From assembly GCF_020181035.1 (NCBI RefSeq), contig NZ_JAIQYY010000012.1, positions 151,567-215,566 on the forward strand: DNA of 64,000 bases. The letters run 5' to 3'. Positions 9,725 to 17,885 of this stretch are shown here, piece after piece. The position numbers were made by a program, and so were the translations under genes. The notes under the pieces were generated by a model. The model worked only from the letters and a program-made list of their open reading frames with translations, did no database searches and had not been told where the DNA came from. The DNA comes from Streptomyces sp. CoH27. Lineage in GTDB: Bacteria > Actinomycetota > Actinomycetes > Streptomycetales > Streptomycetaceae. Every line of letters starts with the position of its first letter. Positions within the stretch are counted from its first letter, which is position 1.

Positions 9725-10021
9725 ATGTCCGTGCACGACGACATCGCCTCGGTCCAGCGCTCTCTCGACGAACTCGACCGGTCGCTGGGGCGCCTGGAGC
9801 ACCAGCTCGGCAGCGGCGACCTGGAGATGCGCCGGGTCCGCGTGGACGCCGACCATCTGCGCGAGAGCCTCCGGCTGCTCCGGGAGGCGGCCGACACCGG
9901 CACCCGGACCGAGCCGCGCCGGCCCGACCTCGTCACCATCTCCGACAAGCCCTACGACTTCAGCCTGTGGACGGACACGGACGACGAAGGCCTGGGCGCC
10001 CGCGACCGGCATGCGCCCTGA
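9725..10021 (+). CDS. Small conserved coiled-coil protein of unknown function
   Basis: 98 residues, largely charged helical heptads in the first half (SVQRSLDELDRSLGRLEHQL, then HLRESLRLLREAA) and a loop-rich tail. GAAGTGAGGA before the ATG at 9725 serves as ribosome site. It precedes the succinate dehydrogenase genes on the same strand with a 64-base gap. No function can be assigned from sequence; a cytoplasmic accessory role linked to the next operon is only a guess. Confidence 0.75.
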   Translation: MSVHDDIASVQRSLDELDRSLGRLEHQLGSGDLEMRRVRVDADHLRESLRLLREAADTGTRTEPRRPDLVTISDKPYDFSLWTDTDDEGLGARDRHAP

Positions 10022-10085
10022 CCCCCCGAGCCACAGCAAGAGCCACGGAAGAGCCGTGAAAGAGCCATAGAAGCGGAGCCCCGCC

Positions 10086-10907
10086 TTGGCCACTGGTACC
10101 GACCCCCAACAGAACAGCGGCGGCGTACGGACGGCTGCGCGCGCCGCGATCGACGCGCCGCATCTGCGGACCGACCGCTGGTGGCTGGCGCCCGCCGCCA
10201 CCGCGGCCGGCCTGTTCGCCTTCGTCGTGTACTCCGCCTGGCGGGCCTTCGCGAACGCGGACTACTACGCGGCGCCGTACGTCTCGCCGTTCTACTCGCC
10301 CTGTCTGGCACAGAACTGCCGGACCATGCACGCGGGCCCGAACGCCGACGTCTTCGGGAGCTGGTGGGGTCTGTCCCCCGCCATCATCATCCTGATCTTT
10401 CCGCTCGGCTTCCGGCTGACCTGCTACTACTACCGCAAGGCGTACTACCGCAGCTTCTGGGCGTCCCCGCCCGCCTGCGCCGTCGCCGAGCCGCACAAGA
10501 AGTACACCGGCGAGACCCGCTTCCCGCTGATCCTGCAGAACGTCCACCGGTACTTCTTCTACGCCGCCGTGCTGGTCGCCGGCGTGCTCACCTACGACAC
10601 CGTGCTGGCCTTCCGGGACACCCACTACCGCTGGGGCCACATGGGCCTCGGCACCCTGGTCTTCCTGGTCAACATCGTGCTGATCTGGGCGTACACGATC
10701 TCCTGCCACTCGTGCCGGCACATCGTCGGCGGCAAGCTCAAGCACTTCTCCAAGCACCCGGTGCGCTATCGGGCATGGAGTTACGTCGGCCGGCTCAACG
10801 GCCGGCACATGCAGCTGGCGTGGGCGTCGCTGTTCAGCGTGTGGCTCGCCGACTTCTACGTCTATCTCGTCGCGTCCGGGGTCTTCGCCGACCCGCGCTT
10901 CTTCTAG
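10086..10907 (+). CDS. Succinate dehydrogenase/fumarate reductase membrane (cytochrome b-type) subunit
   Basis: 273-residue membrane protein with about five hydrophobic segments and several histidines at helix ends (NVHRYFFYAAV, ISCHSCRHIVGGKLKHF) suited to haem binding. It is immediately upstream of the flavoprotein and iron-sulphur subunits, so it should anchor them and pass electrons to or from quinone. The start is TTG at 10086 with GGAG eight bases upstream. The large actinobacterial type with a Cys-rich outer loop (FYSPCLAQNCRTMH) differs from the short SdhC/SdhD pair. Confidence 0.88.
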   Translation: MATGTDPQQNSGGVRTAARAAIDAPHLRTDRWWLAPAATAAGLFAFVVYSAWRAFANADYYAAPYVSPFYSPCLAQNCRTMHAGPNADVFGSWWGLSPAIIILIFPLGFRLTCYYYRKAYYRSFWASPPACAVAEPHKKYTGETRFPLILQNVHRYFFYAAVLVAGVLTYDTVLAFRDTHYRWGHMGLGTLVFLVNIVLIWAYTISCHSCRHIVGGKLKHFSKHPVRYRAWSYVGRLNGRHMQLAWASLFSVWLADFYVYLVASGVFADPRFF

Positions 10908-10931
10908 AGCTTCCAGTGAGGGACTGAACTG

Positions 10932-12857
10932 ATGTCCGTGGTGGACCGGCAGGAGTGGGACGTCGTCGTGGTCGGTGCCGGCGGCGCCGGGCTGCGGGCC
11001 GCGATCGAGGCGCGCGAGCGGGGTGCCCGTACGGCGGTGATCTGCAAGTCGCTGTTCGGCAAGGCGCACACGGTGATGGCCGAGGGCGGCATCGCGGCGG
11101 CGATGGCCAACGTCAACGAGCACGACAACTGGCAGGTCCACTTCCGCGACACCATGCGTGGCGGCAAGTTCCTCAACCAGTGGCGGATGGCCGAGCTGCA
11201 CGCGCAGGAGGCCCCGGACCGGGTGTGGGAGCTGGAGACCTGGGGCGCGCTGTTCGACCGTACGAAGGACGGCCGGATCTCGCAGCGCAACTTCGGCGGC
11301 CACGAGTACCCGCGCCTCGCCCACGTCGGCGACCGTACGGGCCTGGAACTGATCCGCACGCTCCAGCAGAAGATCGTCGCCCTGCAACAGGAGGACTTCA
11401 AGGAGACCGGGGACTACGAGTCCCGGCTGAAGGTCTTCCAGGAGTGCACGGTCACGAGGATTCTCAAGGACGGGGATCGCGTTTCAGGTGTCTTCGCCTA
11501 CGACCGGGAGACCGGCCGTTTCTTCGTCCTGGAGGCCCCCGCGGTCGTGGTCGCGACCGGCGGCATCGGCAAGTCCTTCAAGGTGACGTCGAACTCGTGG
11601 GAGTACACGGGCGACGGGCACGCGCTGGCGCTGCTCGCGGGCGCACCCCTGCTGAACATGGAGTTCGTGCAGTTCCACCCGACCGGCATGGTCTGGCCGC
11701 CGTCGGTGAAGGGCATCCTCGTCACCGAATCGGTGCGCGGCGACGGCGGGGTGCTCCGGAACTCCGAGGGCAAGCGGTTCATGTTCGACTACATCCCGGA
11801 CGTCTTCAAGGAGAAGTACGCGGAGTCCGAGGAGGAGGGCGACCGCTGGTACGAGGACCCGGACCACAACCGCCGCCCACCGGAGCTGCTCCCCCGCGAC
11901 GAGGTGGCCCGCGCGATCAACTCCGAGGTGAAGGCGGGCCGCGGCTCGCCGCACGGCGGGGTCTTCCTGGACGTGTCCACGCGGATGCCGGCCGAGGTGA
12001 TCCGGCGCCGGCTGCCGTCCATGTACCACCAGTTCAAGGAGCTGGCGGACGTCGACATCACGGCCGAGGCGATGGAGGTCGGCCCGACCTGCCACTACGT
12101 GATGGGCGGCATCGCGGTCGACTCGGACACGGCGGCGGCGCGCGGCGTGCCGGGGCTGTTCGCGGCCGGTGAGGTGGCCGGCGGCATGCACGGCTCCAAC
12201 CGGCTCGGCGGCAACTCCCTCTCCGACCTGCTGGTCTTCGGGCGCCGGGCGGGCTGGCACGCGGCCGAGTACGCCCAGGCGCACCCGCGGCCGCCGGTCG
12301 ACGACGCCCAGGTCGACGCGGCGTCCGCGGAAGCCCTGCGCCCCTTCTCCGCGGAGACGGAGGGTGAGGCGGGCCCGCCGGAGAACCCGTACACCCTGCA
12401 CCAGGAACTCCAGCAGACCATGAACGACCTGGTCGGCATCATCCGCCGCGAGGGCGAGATGGAGCAGGCCCTGGAGAAGCTCGCGGAGCTGCGGGTGCGC
12501 GCCCGCCGGGCCGGTGTGGAGGGGCACCGCCAGTTCAACCCGGGCTGGCATCTCGCCCTGGACCTGAGGAACATGCTGCTGGTCAGCGAGTGCGTGGCCC
12601 GGGCGGCGCTGGAGCGCACCGAGTCGCGCGGCGGGCACACCCGCGAGGACTGTCCGACGATGGAGCGCTCCTGGCGCAATGTGAACCTGCTGTGCGCGCT
12701 CGCCGACCCCTCCGGCGGCCTGGCGGCGACGGACCCCGCCCGGGGCCAGATCCGGCTGACCCGCGAGACCACCGATCCCATCCGCCCGGACCTGCTCGCC
12801 CTCTTCGAGAAGGAGGAGCTGGTCAAGTACCTCGCCGAAGAGGAGCTGTACGAGTGA
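10932..12857 (+). CDS. sdhA: Succinate dehydrogenase/fumarate reductase flavoprotein subunit
   Basis: 641 residues. The FAD-binding Rossmann motif is VVVGAGGAGLRAAIEA, the FAD-linking histidine lies in KAHTVMAEGGIAAA, and the substrate-site region contains HPTG and THCHYVMGGI-like sequence (here PTCHYVMGGIAVD). It oxidises succinate to fumarate or the reverse. Its stop overlaps the GTG start of the iron-sulphur subunit (GTGA), so the two are translationally coupled. Confidence 0.96.
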   Translation: MSVVDRQEWDVVVVGAGGAGLRAAIEARERGARTAVICKSLFGKAHTVMAEGGIAAAMANVNEHDNWQVHFRDTMRGGKFLNQWRMAELHAQEAPDRVWELETWGALFDRTKDGRISQRNFGGHEYPRLAHVGDRTGLELIRTLQQKIVALQQEDFKETGDYESRLKVFQECTVTRILKDGDRVSGVFAYDRETGRFFVLEAPAVVVATGGIGKSFKVTSNSWEYTGDGHALALLAGAPLLNMEFVQFHPTGMVWPPSVKGILVTESVRGDGGVLRNSEGKRFMFDYIPDVFKEKYAESEEEGDRWYEDPDHNRRPPELLPRDEVARAINSEVKAGRGSPHGGVFLDVSTRMPAEVIRRRLPSMYHQFKELADVDITAEAMEVGPTCHYVMGGIAVDSDTAAARGVPGLFAAGEVAGGMHGSNRLGGNSLSDLLVFGRRAGWHAAEYAQAHPRPPVDDAQVDAASAEALRPFSAETEGEAGPPENPYTLHQELQQTMNDLVGIIRREGEMEQALEKLAELRVRARRAGVEGHRQFNPGWHLALDLRNMLLVSECVARAALERTESRGGHTREDCPTMERSWRNVNLLCALADPSGGLAATDPARGQIRLTRETTDPIRPDLLALFEKEELVKYLAEEELYE

Positions 12858-13627
12858 GCAGCTACGAGGCCCGCTTCAAGGTGTGGCGGGGCGACGCCGG
12901 GGGCGGCGGCCTGGAGGACTTCGCGGTCGAGGTCAACGACGGCGAGGTGGTGCTGGACATCATCCACCGCCTCCAGGCCACCCAGGCCCCCGACCTGGCC
13001 GTGCGCTGGAACTGCAAGGCGGGCAAGTGCGGTTCGTGCTCGGCGGAGATCAACGGCCGGCCGCGCCTGATGTGCATGACGCGCATGTCGGTGTTCACCC
13101 GCGACGAGACGATCACGGTGACCCCCCTGCGCGCGTTCCCGGTGATCCGCGATCTGGTGACGGACGTCGGCTTCAACTACCAGAAGGCGCGCGAGATCCC
13201 CGCCTTCGTGCCGCCGGCCGGCCTCGGCCCCGGCGAGTACCGGATGATGCAGAAGGACGTGGACCGCGCGCAGGAGTTCCGCAAGTGCATCGAGTGCTTC
13301 CTGTGCCAGGGCACCTGCCATGTGGTGCGCGACCACGAGGAGAACAAGGCCGCGTTCGCCGGCCCGCGCTACCTGATGCGCGTCGCCGAACTCGACATGC
13401 ACCCGCTGGACGCGGCCGCCGAGACCGGCCTGGACCGCAAGAGCACGGCCCAGGACGAGCACGGCCTCGGCTACTGCAACATCACCAAGTGCTGCACGGA
13501 GGTGTGCCCGGAGGGCATCCACATCACCGACAACGCCCTGATCCCCCTGAAGGAGCGGGCGGTCGACCGCAAGTACGACCCGCTGGTGTGGCTGGGCTCG
13601 AAGATCAGGAGGAGGTCGTCGTCGTAG
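12854..13627 (+). CDS. sdhB: Succinate dehydrogenase/fumarate reductase iron-sulphur subunit
   Basis: 257 residues. An N-terminal plant-ferredoxin-like domain carries the [2Fe-2S] ligands (NCKAGKCGSCSAEI ... LMC). The C-terminal domain has two cysteine clusters (CIECFLCQGTC and CNITKCCTEVCPEGI) for the other iron-sulphur centres. The GTG at 12854 overlaps the sdhA stop. It relays electrons between the flavoprotein and the membrane subunit. Its last 23 bases overlap the end of a convergent small gene. Confidence 0.95.
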   Translation: MSSYEARFKVWRGDAGGGGLEDFAVEVNDGEVVLDIIHRLQATQAPDLAVRWNCKAGKCGSCSAEINGRPRLMCMTRMSVFTRDETITVTPLRAFPVIRDLVTDVGFNYQKAREIPAFVPPAGLGPGEYRMMQKDVDRAQEFRKCIECFLCQGTCHVVRDHEENKAAFAGPRYLMRVAELDMHPLDAAAETGLDRKSTAQDEHGLGYCNITKCCTEVCPEGIHITDNALIPLKERAVDRKYDPLVWLGSKIRRRSSS

Positions 13628-13916
13628 CGGCGCCGTCGCGGCCGGGGCGCTCGGACAGCACCCGCAGGCGCAGCGCGGCCATGATGCCGAGCCAGCCGAG
13701 CCAGGCCAGGGGGTTGTGGCCGCCGGCGAGCGGGCCCAGGTAGATAAAGACCGCCCAGCCGACGGCCCCGAGGAGGCAGCCGTAGCCCCACAGCTTCGGG
13801 CGCAGGACCCGGGCGCGGCCCCAGGCGACGACCCAGCCGGTCGTGAGGCTCGCGACGCCCGCGGCGCCGAGGAGAACGAAGATGACGGCGGCGGCCACCG
13901 CCAAGGCCATGTGCAT
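13605..13916 (-). CDS. Small membrane protein of unknown function
   Basis: 103 residues with three hydrophobic segments (ALAVAAAVIFVLLGAAGVA; KLWGYGCLLGAVGWAVFIYL; LAWLGWLGIMAALRL) and a short polar tail rich in Thr and Ser. The ATG at 13916 gives an immediate first membrane segment; ATG at 13910 is a second option. The 3' end overlaps the convergent iron-sulphur subunit gene by 23 bases. No family could be recognised. Confidence 0.7.
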   Translation of the reverse strand: MHMALAVAAAVIFVLLGAAGVASLTTGWVVAWGRARVLRPKLWGYGCLLGAVGWAVFIYLGPLAGGHNPLAWLGWLGIMAALRLRVLSERPGRDGAATTTTSS

Positions 13917-13921
13917 GGCGG

Positions 13922-14911
13922 TCAGAGTTTCACCAGGTCCAGCGCCTGCGCCAGATGGTGCTCCGCAATTTCGCGCATGGCTTCGGCAAAGGGAAAGTCG
14001 CCTTCGAGCAGCCGGAGCGGCCCGGCGACGAGGTTCAGGTGCAGCGCCAGCCGGTACAGCCGCAGCCGGTCCTCGTCCAGGCCGTCGGCGCGCAGGGCGG
14101 CGTAGTGCGGCCCGAAGCGCATCCGCAGGAAGGCGTGCTCCCACTCGGCGTCGAAGTACATCAGGCCCTCGATGTCGATCAGGGCGGGCCGGCCGTCGGC
14201 GTCCAGCAGGACGTGGTCCGGCCCGAGCTCACCGTGCACGAGGACGTGCTCGGCACGCGGCCGCACCTCGGCGGCGAGGGAGCGCACGGCATCCTCCAGC
14301 CGCTCCTGGGCGGCGGCCACGCGCGGATCGCGTACGGCGGTCTCGGCGATGTCGGCGAGGGCGCGGTCGGCGACGAGCCGGGCGCAGGAGTCGCCGTGCG
14401 CGCTGCCGCCGGCGGCGGCGGTCACGGCGACCTTGCCGTGGGCGGCGGAGCGGCAGCCGCGCAGCGCGCGCAGGGACTCGGCGAGCGCGTCGAGCGCCGG
14501 GGCGGCCGCGTCCGGGTCCCGGCGCAGTGCCTCCTCCAGGCTGCCGCCGGTCAGGTCCTCGACCACGGCCGCGCGGGCCTCGGGGTCCACGTGGAGCAGG
14601 CGCGGGGTGCGGACGCCGGCTGCGGCGAGACGGTCGTGGGCGGCGGTGAACAGGCCGAGGCCGCCGGCGTGCGAGAACGGGTCGCGCGGGTCGGCCGCGG
14701 GCGCGGCACCGGAGTGGCTCCAGTAGTCCTCGTCGGGTGTCCAGAGGTAGGCGATCGCGCTGCCGCCGTCGTCGAGGCGGAGCCGGTAGACGCCCTTCTT
14801 GCTGCCGCCGCGCAGCCGGGTGACGGCGCTGAGCGTGCGGTGCCGGCCGAGGGCGGCCCGGGCGAGGGGGGTGAGGTCGGCGACGGTCCTGGGCTGTCGT
14901 GTCTCGGTCAC
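13922..14911 (-). CDS. Aminoglycoside phosphotransferase (APH)/kinase-family protein
   Basis: 329 residues in the APH/choline-kinase fold. The catalytic-loop equivalent is LVHGELGPDHVLLDADGR, where the usual HGD is HGE, and the metal-binding Asp follows in LIDIEG. An N-lobe nucleotide-binding segment is at RGGSKKGVYRLRL. The GTG at 14911 is the first good start. The substrate is unknown. It is a small-molecule kinase by family; resistance is not implied. Confidence 0.75.
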   Translation of the reverse strand: MTETRQPRTVADLTPLARAALGRHRTLSAVTRLRGGSKKGVYRLRLDDGGSAIAYLWTPDEDYWSHSGAAPAADPRDPFSHAGGLGLFTAAHDRLAAAGVRTPRLLHVDPEARAAVVEDLTGGSLEEALRRDPDAAAPALDALAESLRALRGCRSAAHGKVAVTAAAGGSAHGDSCARLVADRALADIAETAVRDPRVAAAQERLEDAVRSLAAEVRPRAEHVLVHGELGPDHVLLDADGRPALIDIEGLMYFDAEWEHAFLRMRFGPHYAALRADGLDEDRLRLYRLALHLNLVAGPLRLLEGDFPFAEAMREIAEHHLAQALDLVKL

Positions 14912-14939
14912 CGGCCCGAGTCTTCCCCAGGGGAACGGC

Positions 14940-16175
14940 TCAGCGAACCCAGTTTTCCTGATAGGCGCGCCAGTCGGCCTCCGTCGCCGCGAAGTCCACG
15001 TACAGCGCGACACCGAAGCGCGCCCGGTGGGCGTCGGTCCGGGACAGGCCGAGCCGGACACCGCGGACGGCGGCCGGGACGGTCTCCGCGTGGGCCCAGT
15101 GGCCGAAACGGTTCTCATGGTAGAAGGGCAGGCCCATGAGGAGGTCGGTGGTCTTCGGGGTGACCTCCAGGGCGAGGCTCGTCTGCTGGGCCACATAGCC
15201 GCCGTACAGGCTCTGCAACGGCTGCATGGTGTCGTACGACATGACGGCGATCTGGTCCACGCGGCGGGCCACCTGCCCGAAGTAGGCCTGCGACCACCAC
15301 TTGGGGTGACCGGTGGTCGTGCCCCAGAAGGAGTGGAACGCGGGCAGCGGGTCGATCTGGTGCGCGGCGACGGACAGCAGGGCGTGCCGGGCACGGGTGA
15401 GGGTGCGCAGCTCGTCCAGGAGACCGAGATAGTGGGGGTCGCCGGAGTGCAGCGGCTCCAGGTCGACGTGCACACCGTCGTAACCGGCGGCGAGGACGCG
15501 GCGGGTGGAGGCGAGGATCGCGGTGCGGGTGGCGGCACGCTCCAGCCGCATCCCGTCGGGGCTCTCGGTGGCCAGCTGGTCGCCGAGCCACGCCTGCACA
15601 CGGACCCCGGGCAGCTCCCGGTGCACGGCCGATATCAGCCAACGGGCTCTCGGATACGCCGAGGCGGGCAGGGTGCCGTCGTCCTCCAGCGGGCCGGAGT
15701 GGACGTACAGGTCCCGGATGCCGGTGCGCTTCAGCCGCTGGGCGAGCTCCCGCACATCCTGGTCCTTCTTCCGGCCGTCCACCCAGGCGTGGCCGAGCCA
15801 GACGGCGTCCCTGCCATGGGTCGTGGTGCCCTGCTCGGGGGTGCCGGTGTAGTTGACGCGAAGGGCGGTCTCGGCGGTGAGGAGGGGCACGAGCAGGACG
15901 GCGAGGAGGGCGAGACCGTAACGAAGCAGACGGCGCCGGACCGTCCTCCCCCCACTCACCCGCCCGCCGCGGGCCTCACCCTCGGAGGGAGCCTCGCCAC
16001 CGGAGGAAGCCTCACCCTCGGAGGGAACCTCACCCTCGGAGGGAACCTCGTCGCCGGAGGAAGCCTCACCCTCGGAGGGAACCTCGTCGCCGGAGGGGGC
16101 CGGTGCCTGTCGGGGGGCCTCGCCGTCGGCCCCCTCCGTGGGAACGTGCTCGCGTCGGCCGGGCTCGCTGTCCAT
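14940..16175 (-). CDS. Membrane-anchored GH18-type (TIM-barrel) hydrolase-like protein with acidic repeat N-terminus
   Basis: 411 residues. The first ~70 residues are a low-complexity acidic repeat (SGDEVPSEGE and variants). A single membrane anchor follows (LLRYGLALLAVLLVPLL), then an outward-facing domain with a GH18-like active-site strand (YDGVHVDLEP, matching the DxDxE pattern only in part) and a later strand with QIAVMSYDTM. It is a plausible surface glycosidase or binding protein. Catalytic competence is uncertain because the full acid motif is not obvious. Confidence 0.7.
   Translation of the reverse strand: MDSEPGRREHVPTEGADGEAPRQAPAPSGDEVPSEGEASSGDEVPSEGEVPSEGEASSGGEAPSEGEARGGRVSGGRTVRRRLLRYGLALLAVLLVPLLTAETALRVNYTGTPEQGTTTHGRDAVWLGHAWVDGRKKDQDVRELAQRLKRTGIRDLYVHSGPLEDDGTLPASAYPRARWLISAVHRELPGVRVQAWLGDQLATESPDGMRLERAATRTAILASTRRVLAAGYDGVHVDLEPLHSGDPHYLGLLDELRTLTRARHALLSVAAHQIDPLPAFHSFWGTTTGHPKWWSQAYFGQVARRVDQIAVMSYDTMQPLQSLYGGYVAQQTSLALEVTPKTTDLLMGLPFYHENRFGHWAHAETVPAAVRGVRLGLSRTDAHRARFGVALYVDFAATEADWRAYQENWVR
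15975..16094 (-). repeat. In-frame degenerate repeat encoding an acidic linker
   Basis: About eight copies of a 15- to 18-base unit encode the residue pattern EVPSEGE / EASSGDE (residues 28-67 of the protein). Length may vary between strains through recombination or slippage. Confidence 0.85.
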
Positions 16176-16255
16176 TTCCTGCCCCCTCTTCCCTCGTCCC
16201 CCGCCCGTATCCGTCCCGCTCGCGGCGGGGCCTACCTGCCCATACGCTCCGAAAT

Positions 16256-17827
16256 GTGACGTCCTCCCTGATCCGGGGCCGACCCCGGCGTGCCAAGGGG
16301 CACATACGGGTGCGGGTGGCGCATGCCGTGCTGGGTGTCGTGGTCGGGGTCGGGTGGCTGGTGTTGCCGGTGATGACGGTCGTGGCCGAAGACCCGGTTC
16401 CCGCGGCGCCCACCGGGACGGTCGCGAGCGCCGCCGCGCCACCGCAGGGCGGCACGTCCACCGCCGACCTCGTGCTGCCCCTGCTCGCCGGTGTCGCGGC
16501 ACTGGCGCTGGCCGGTTACGGCTGGCTGCGCCGCACCCGGCGGGCCCGCACCCGTACGACCCCGGGGATCGTCTCCGCCGCCCCGCCGGCCCCCACTCCG
16601 GCCGACTTCGAACGTCAGGCCCGCACCGCGCTCGTGCTCGCCGACGACTGTGTCCGCACGAGCCGGGAGGAACTCTCCTTCGTCCAGCGGCGGTTCGGAC
16701 GGACGGACACCGAGGTCTTCACCCACGCCCTGCGGGCCGCCGAGACCGAGCTGTCGGCCGCGTGCGCGATCTGGCGCCGCTACGAGCAGGGCACACCACG
16801 GGATCCGGCGGCCCGGCGGCAGGCGCTGGTGGGGGTGATCGGCCGGTGCGCGGAGGCGGGACGGCGGCTGGACTCGGAGGCGGCGGGGCTGGACCTGCTG
16901 CGGGGGCTGGCGGGGCCGGGGCTGAACGGGGCCCTGGAGATCGCCGAGGGGCGCTTCCGCGAGCTGACCGGGCGGACCGTCATCGCGCAGGACACGCTGC
17001 CCGCGCTGCGCGAGCGCTACGGAGTCTCGGCGCTCGGGCCGGTCACCGGGTACGTCGAACAGGCCAAGGACCGGCTGGTGTTCGCCACCGCCCGGCTCAA
17101 CGAGGCCCGCCAGGCCGCCGACGCGGCCGACGACGGACGCGCCGCCCGGCACCTGCGCGCCGCCGAGGGCGCCGTGTCCCAGGCGGAGGTGCTGATCGGC
17201 GGGGTGGAACGGCTCGCGAGGGACCTACGGCAGGCGGCCGAACTGCTCCCGGCCACGCTGACGGGCGCAGAGGCGGAACTGGCGAAAGCCCAACGGGGGG
17301 CCGGCACCCCGCTGCCCCCCGGCGAACTGCACGCCCGGCTGACCCACGCCGACACGGTGCTGGCCGCCGTACGGGAGGAGCTGACGACAGGCCCGTACGA
17401 CCCGCTGGACGCGCTGCACCGGATCGCACGGGCGGTACGGCGGCTGGAGAACGGCCGCGAGGGCGTGGTGTCCGCGGCCGCTGTGCTGGTGGCCCGCGAC
17501 TCCGTGTCCGGGGCGGAGGAGTTCATAGCGGTGCACCGAGGTGCGGTGGGCCCGGAGGCCCGGGTGCGCCTGGCGGAAGCGATACGTGAACTGGCCGCGC
17601 ACGACGCCGACCGTGCCGACGCAGCGGCCCGCGACGCCCGGGGCCGAGCCGAACAGAACGTCCGCACCCACGGCACCCCGTATCCGGACATCCCCCACGC
17701 CGCCCCGGGCCTGGCGGGCGCGATCCTGGGCGGCATCCTCCTGCCGGAACCCCCCGGCACCGACATCCCGGCGGCCTACGGCGGCCCGGAGACAAGAGCC
17801 CGCCACCACGCACCCGAGCCCCCGTGA
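16256..17827 (+). CDS. Membrane protein with long helical domain (related to the helical part of TPM-domain proteins)
   Basis: 523 residues. A first hydrophobic segment (VLGVVVGVGWLVLPVMTVV) and a second one (LVLPLLAGVAALALAGYGWL) flank a short external Ala/Pro loop. A cytoplasmic basic stretch and about 380 residues of Ala/Glu/Arg-rich helices follow, beginning TPADFERQARTALVLADDCV. That helical part resembles the C-terminal part of actinobacterial TPM-domain proteins, but no TPM domain precedes it here. The GTG at 16256 has no clear ribosome site and a -10-like CATACG lies about 12 bases upstream, so a leaderless transcript is possible. Function unknown. Confidence 0.75.
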   Translation: MTSSLIRGRPRRAKGHIRVRVAHAVLGVVVGVGWLVLPVMTVVAEDPVPAAPTGTVASAAAPPQGGTSTADLVLPLLAGVAALALAGYGWLRRTRRARTRTTPGIVSAAPPAPTPADFERQARTALVLADDCVRTSREELSFVQRRFGRTDTEVFTHALRAAETELSAACAIWRRYEQGTPRDPAARRQALVGVIGRCAEAGRRLDSEAAGLDLLRGLAGPGLNGALEIAEGRFRELTGRTVIAQDTLPALRERYGVSALGPVTGYVEQAKDRLVFATARLNEARQAADAADDGRAARHLRAAEGAVSQAEVLIGGVERLARDLRQAAELLPATLTGAEAELAKAQRGAGTPLPPGELHARLTHADTVLAAVREELTTGPYDPLDALHRIARAVRRLENGREGVVSAAAVLVARDSVSGAEEFIAVHRGAVGPEARVRLAEAIRELAAHDADRADAAARDARGRAEQNVRTHGTPYPDIPHAAPGLAGAILGGILLPEPPGTDIPAAYGGPETRARHHAPEPP

Positions 17828-17834
17828 CCGCCGG

Positions 17835-17879
17835 CACCGTGTCAGCCGACACCGTGTCAGCCGGAGTCGTGTCAGCCGG
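17835..17879. repeat. Three tandem 15-bp repeats between convergent genes
   Basis: Units at 17835, 17850 and 17865 share CGTGTCAGCCG. They fill the gap between two convergent genes; no function is evident. Confidence 0.8.
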
Positions 17880-17885
17880 CGTCGG

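Noticed and set aside
13922..14911. APH-like kinase as an antibiotic resistance gene
   Set aside because: It sits among housekeeping genes far from the cluster; the fold is shared by many small-molecule kinases.
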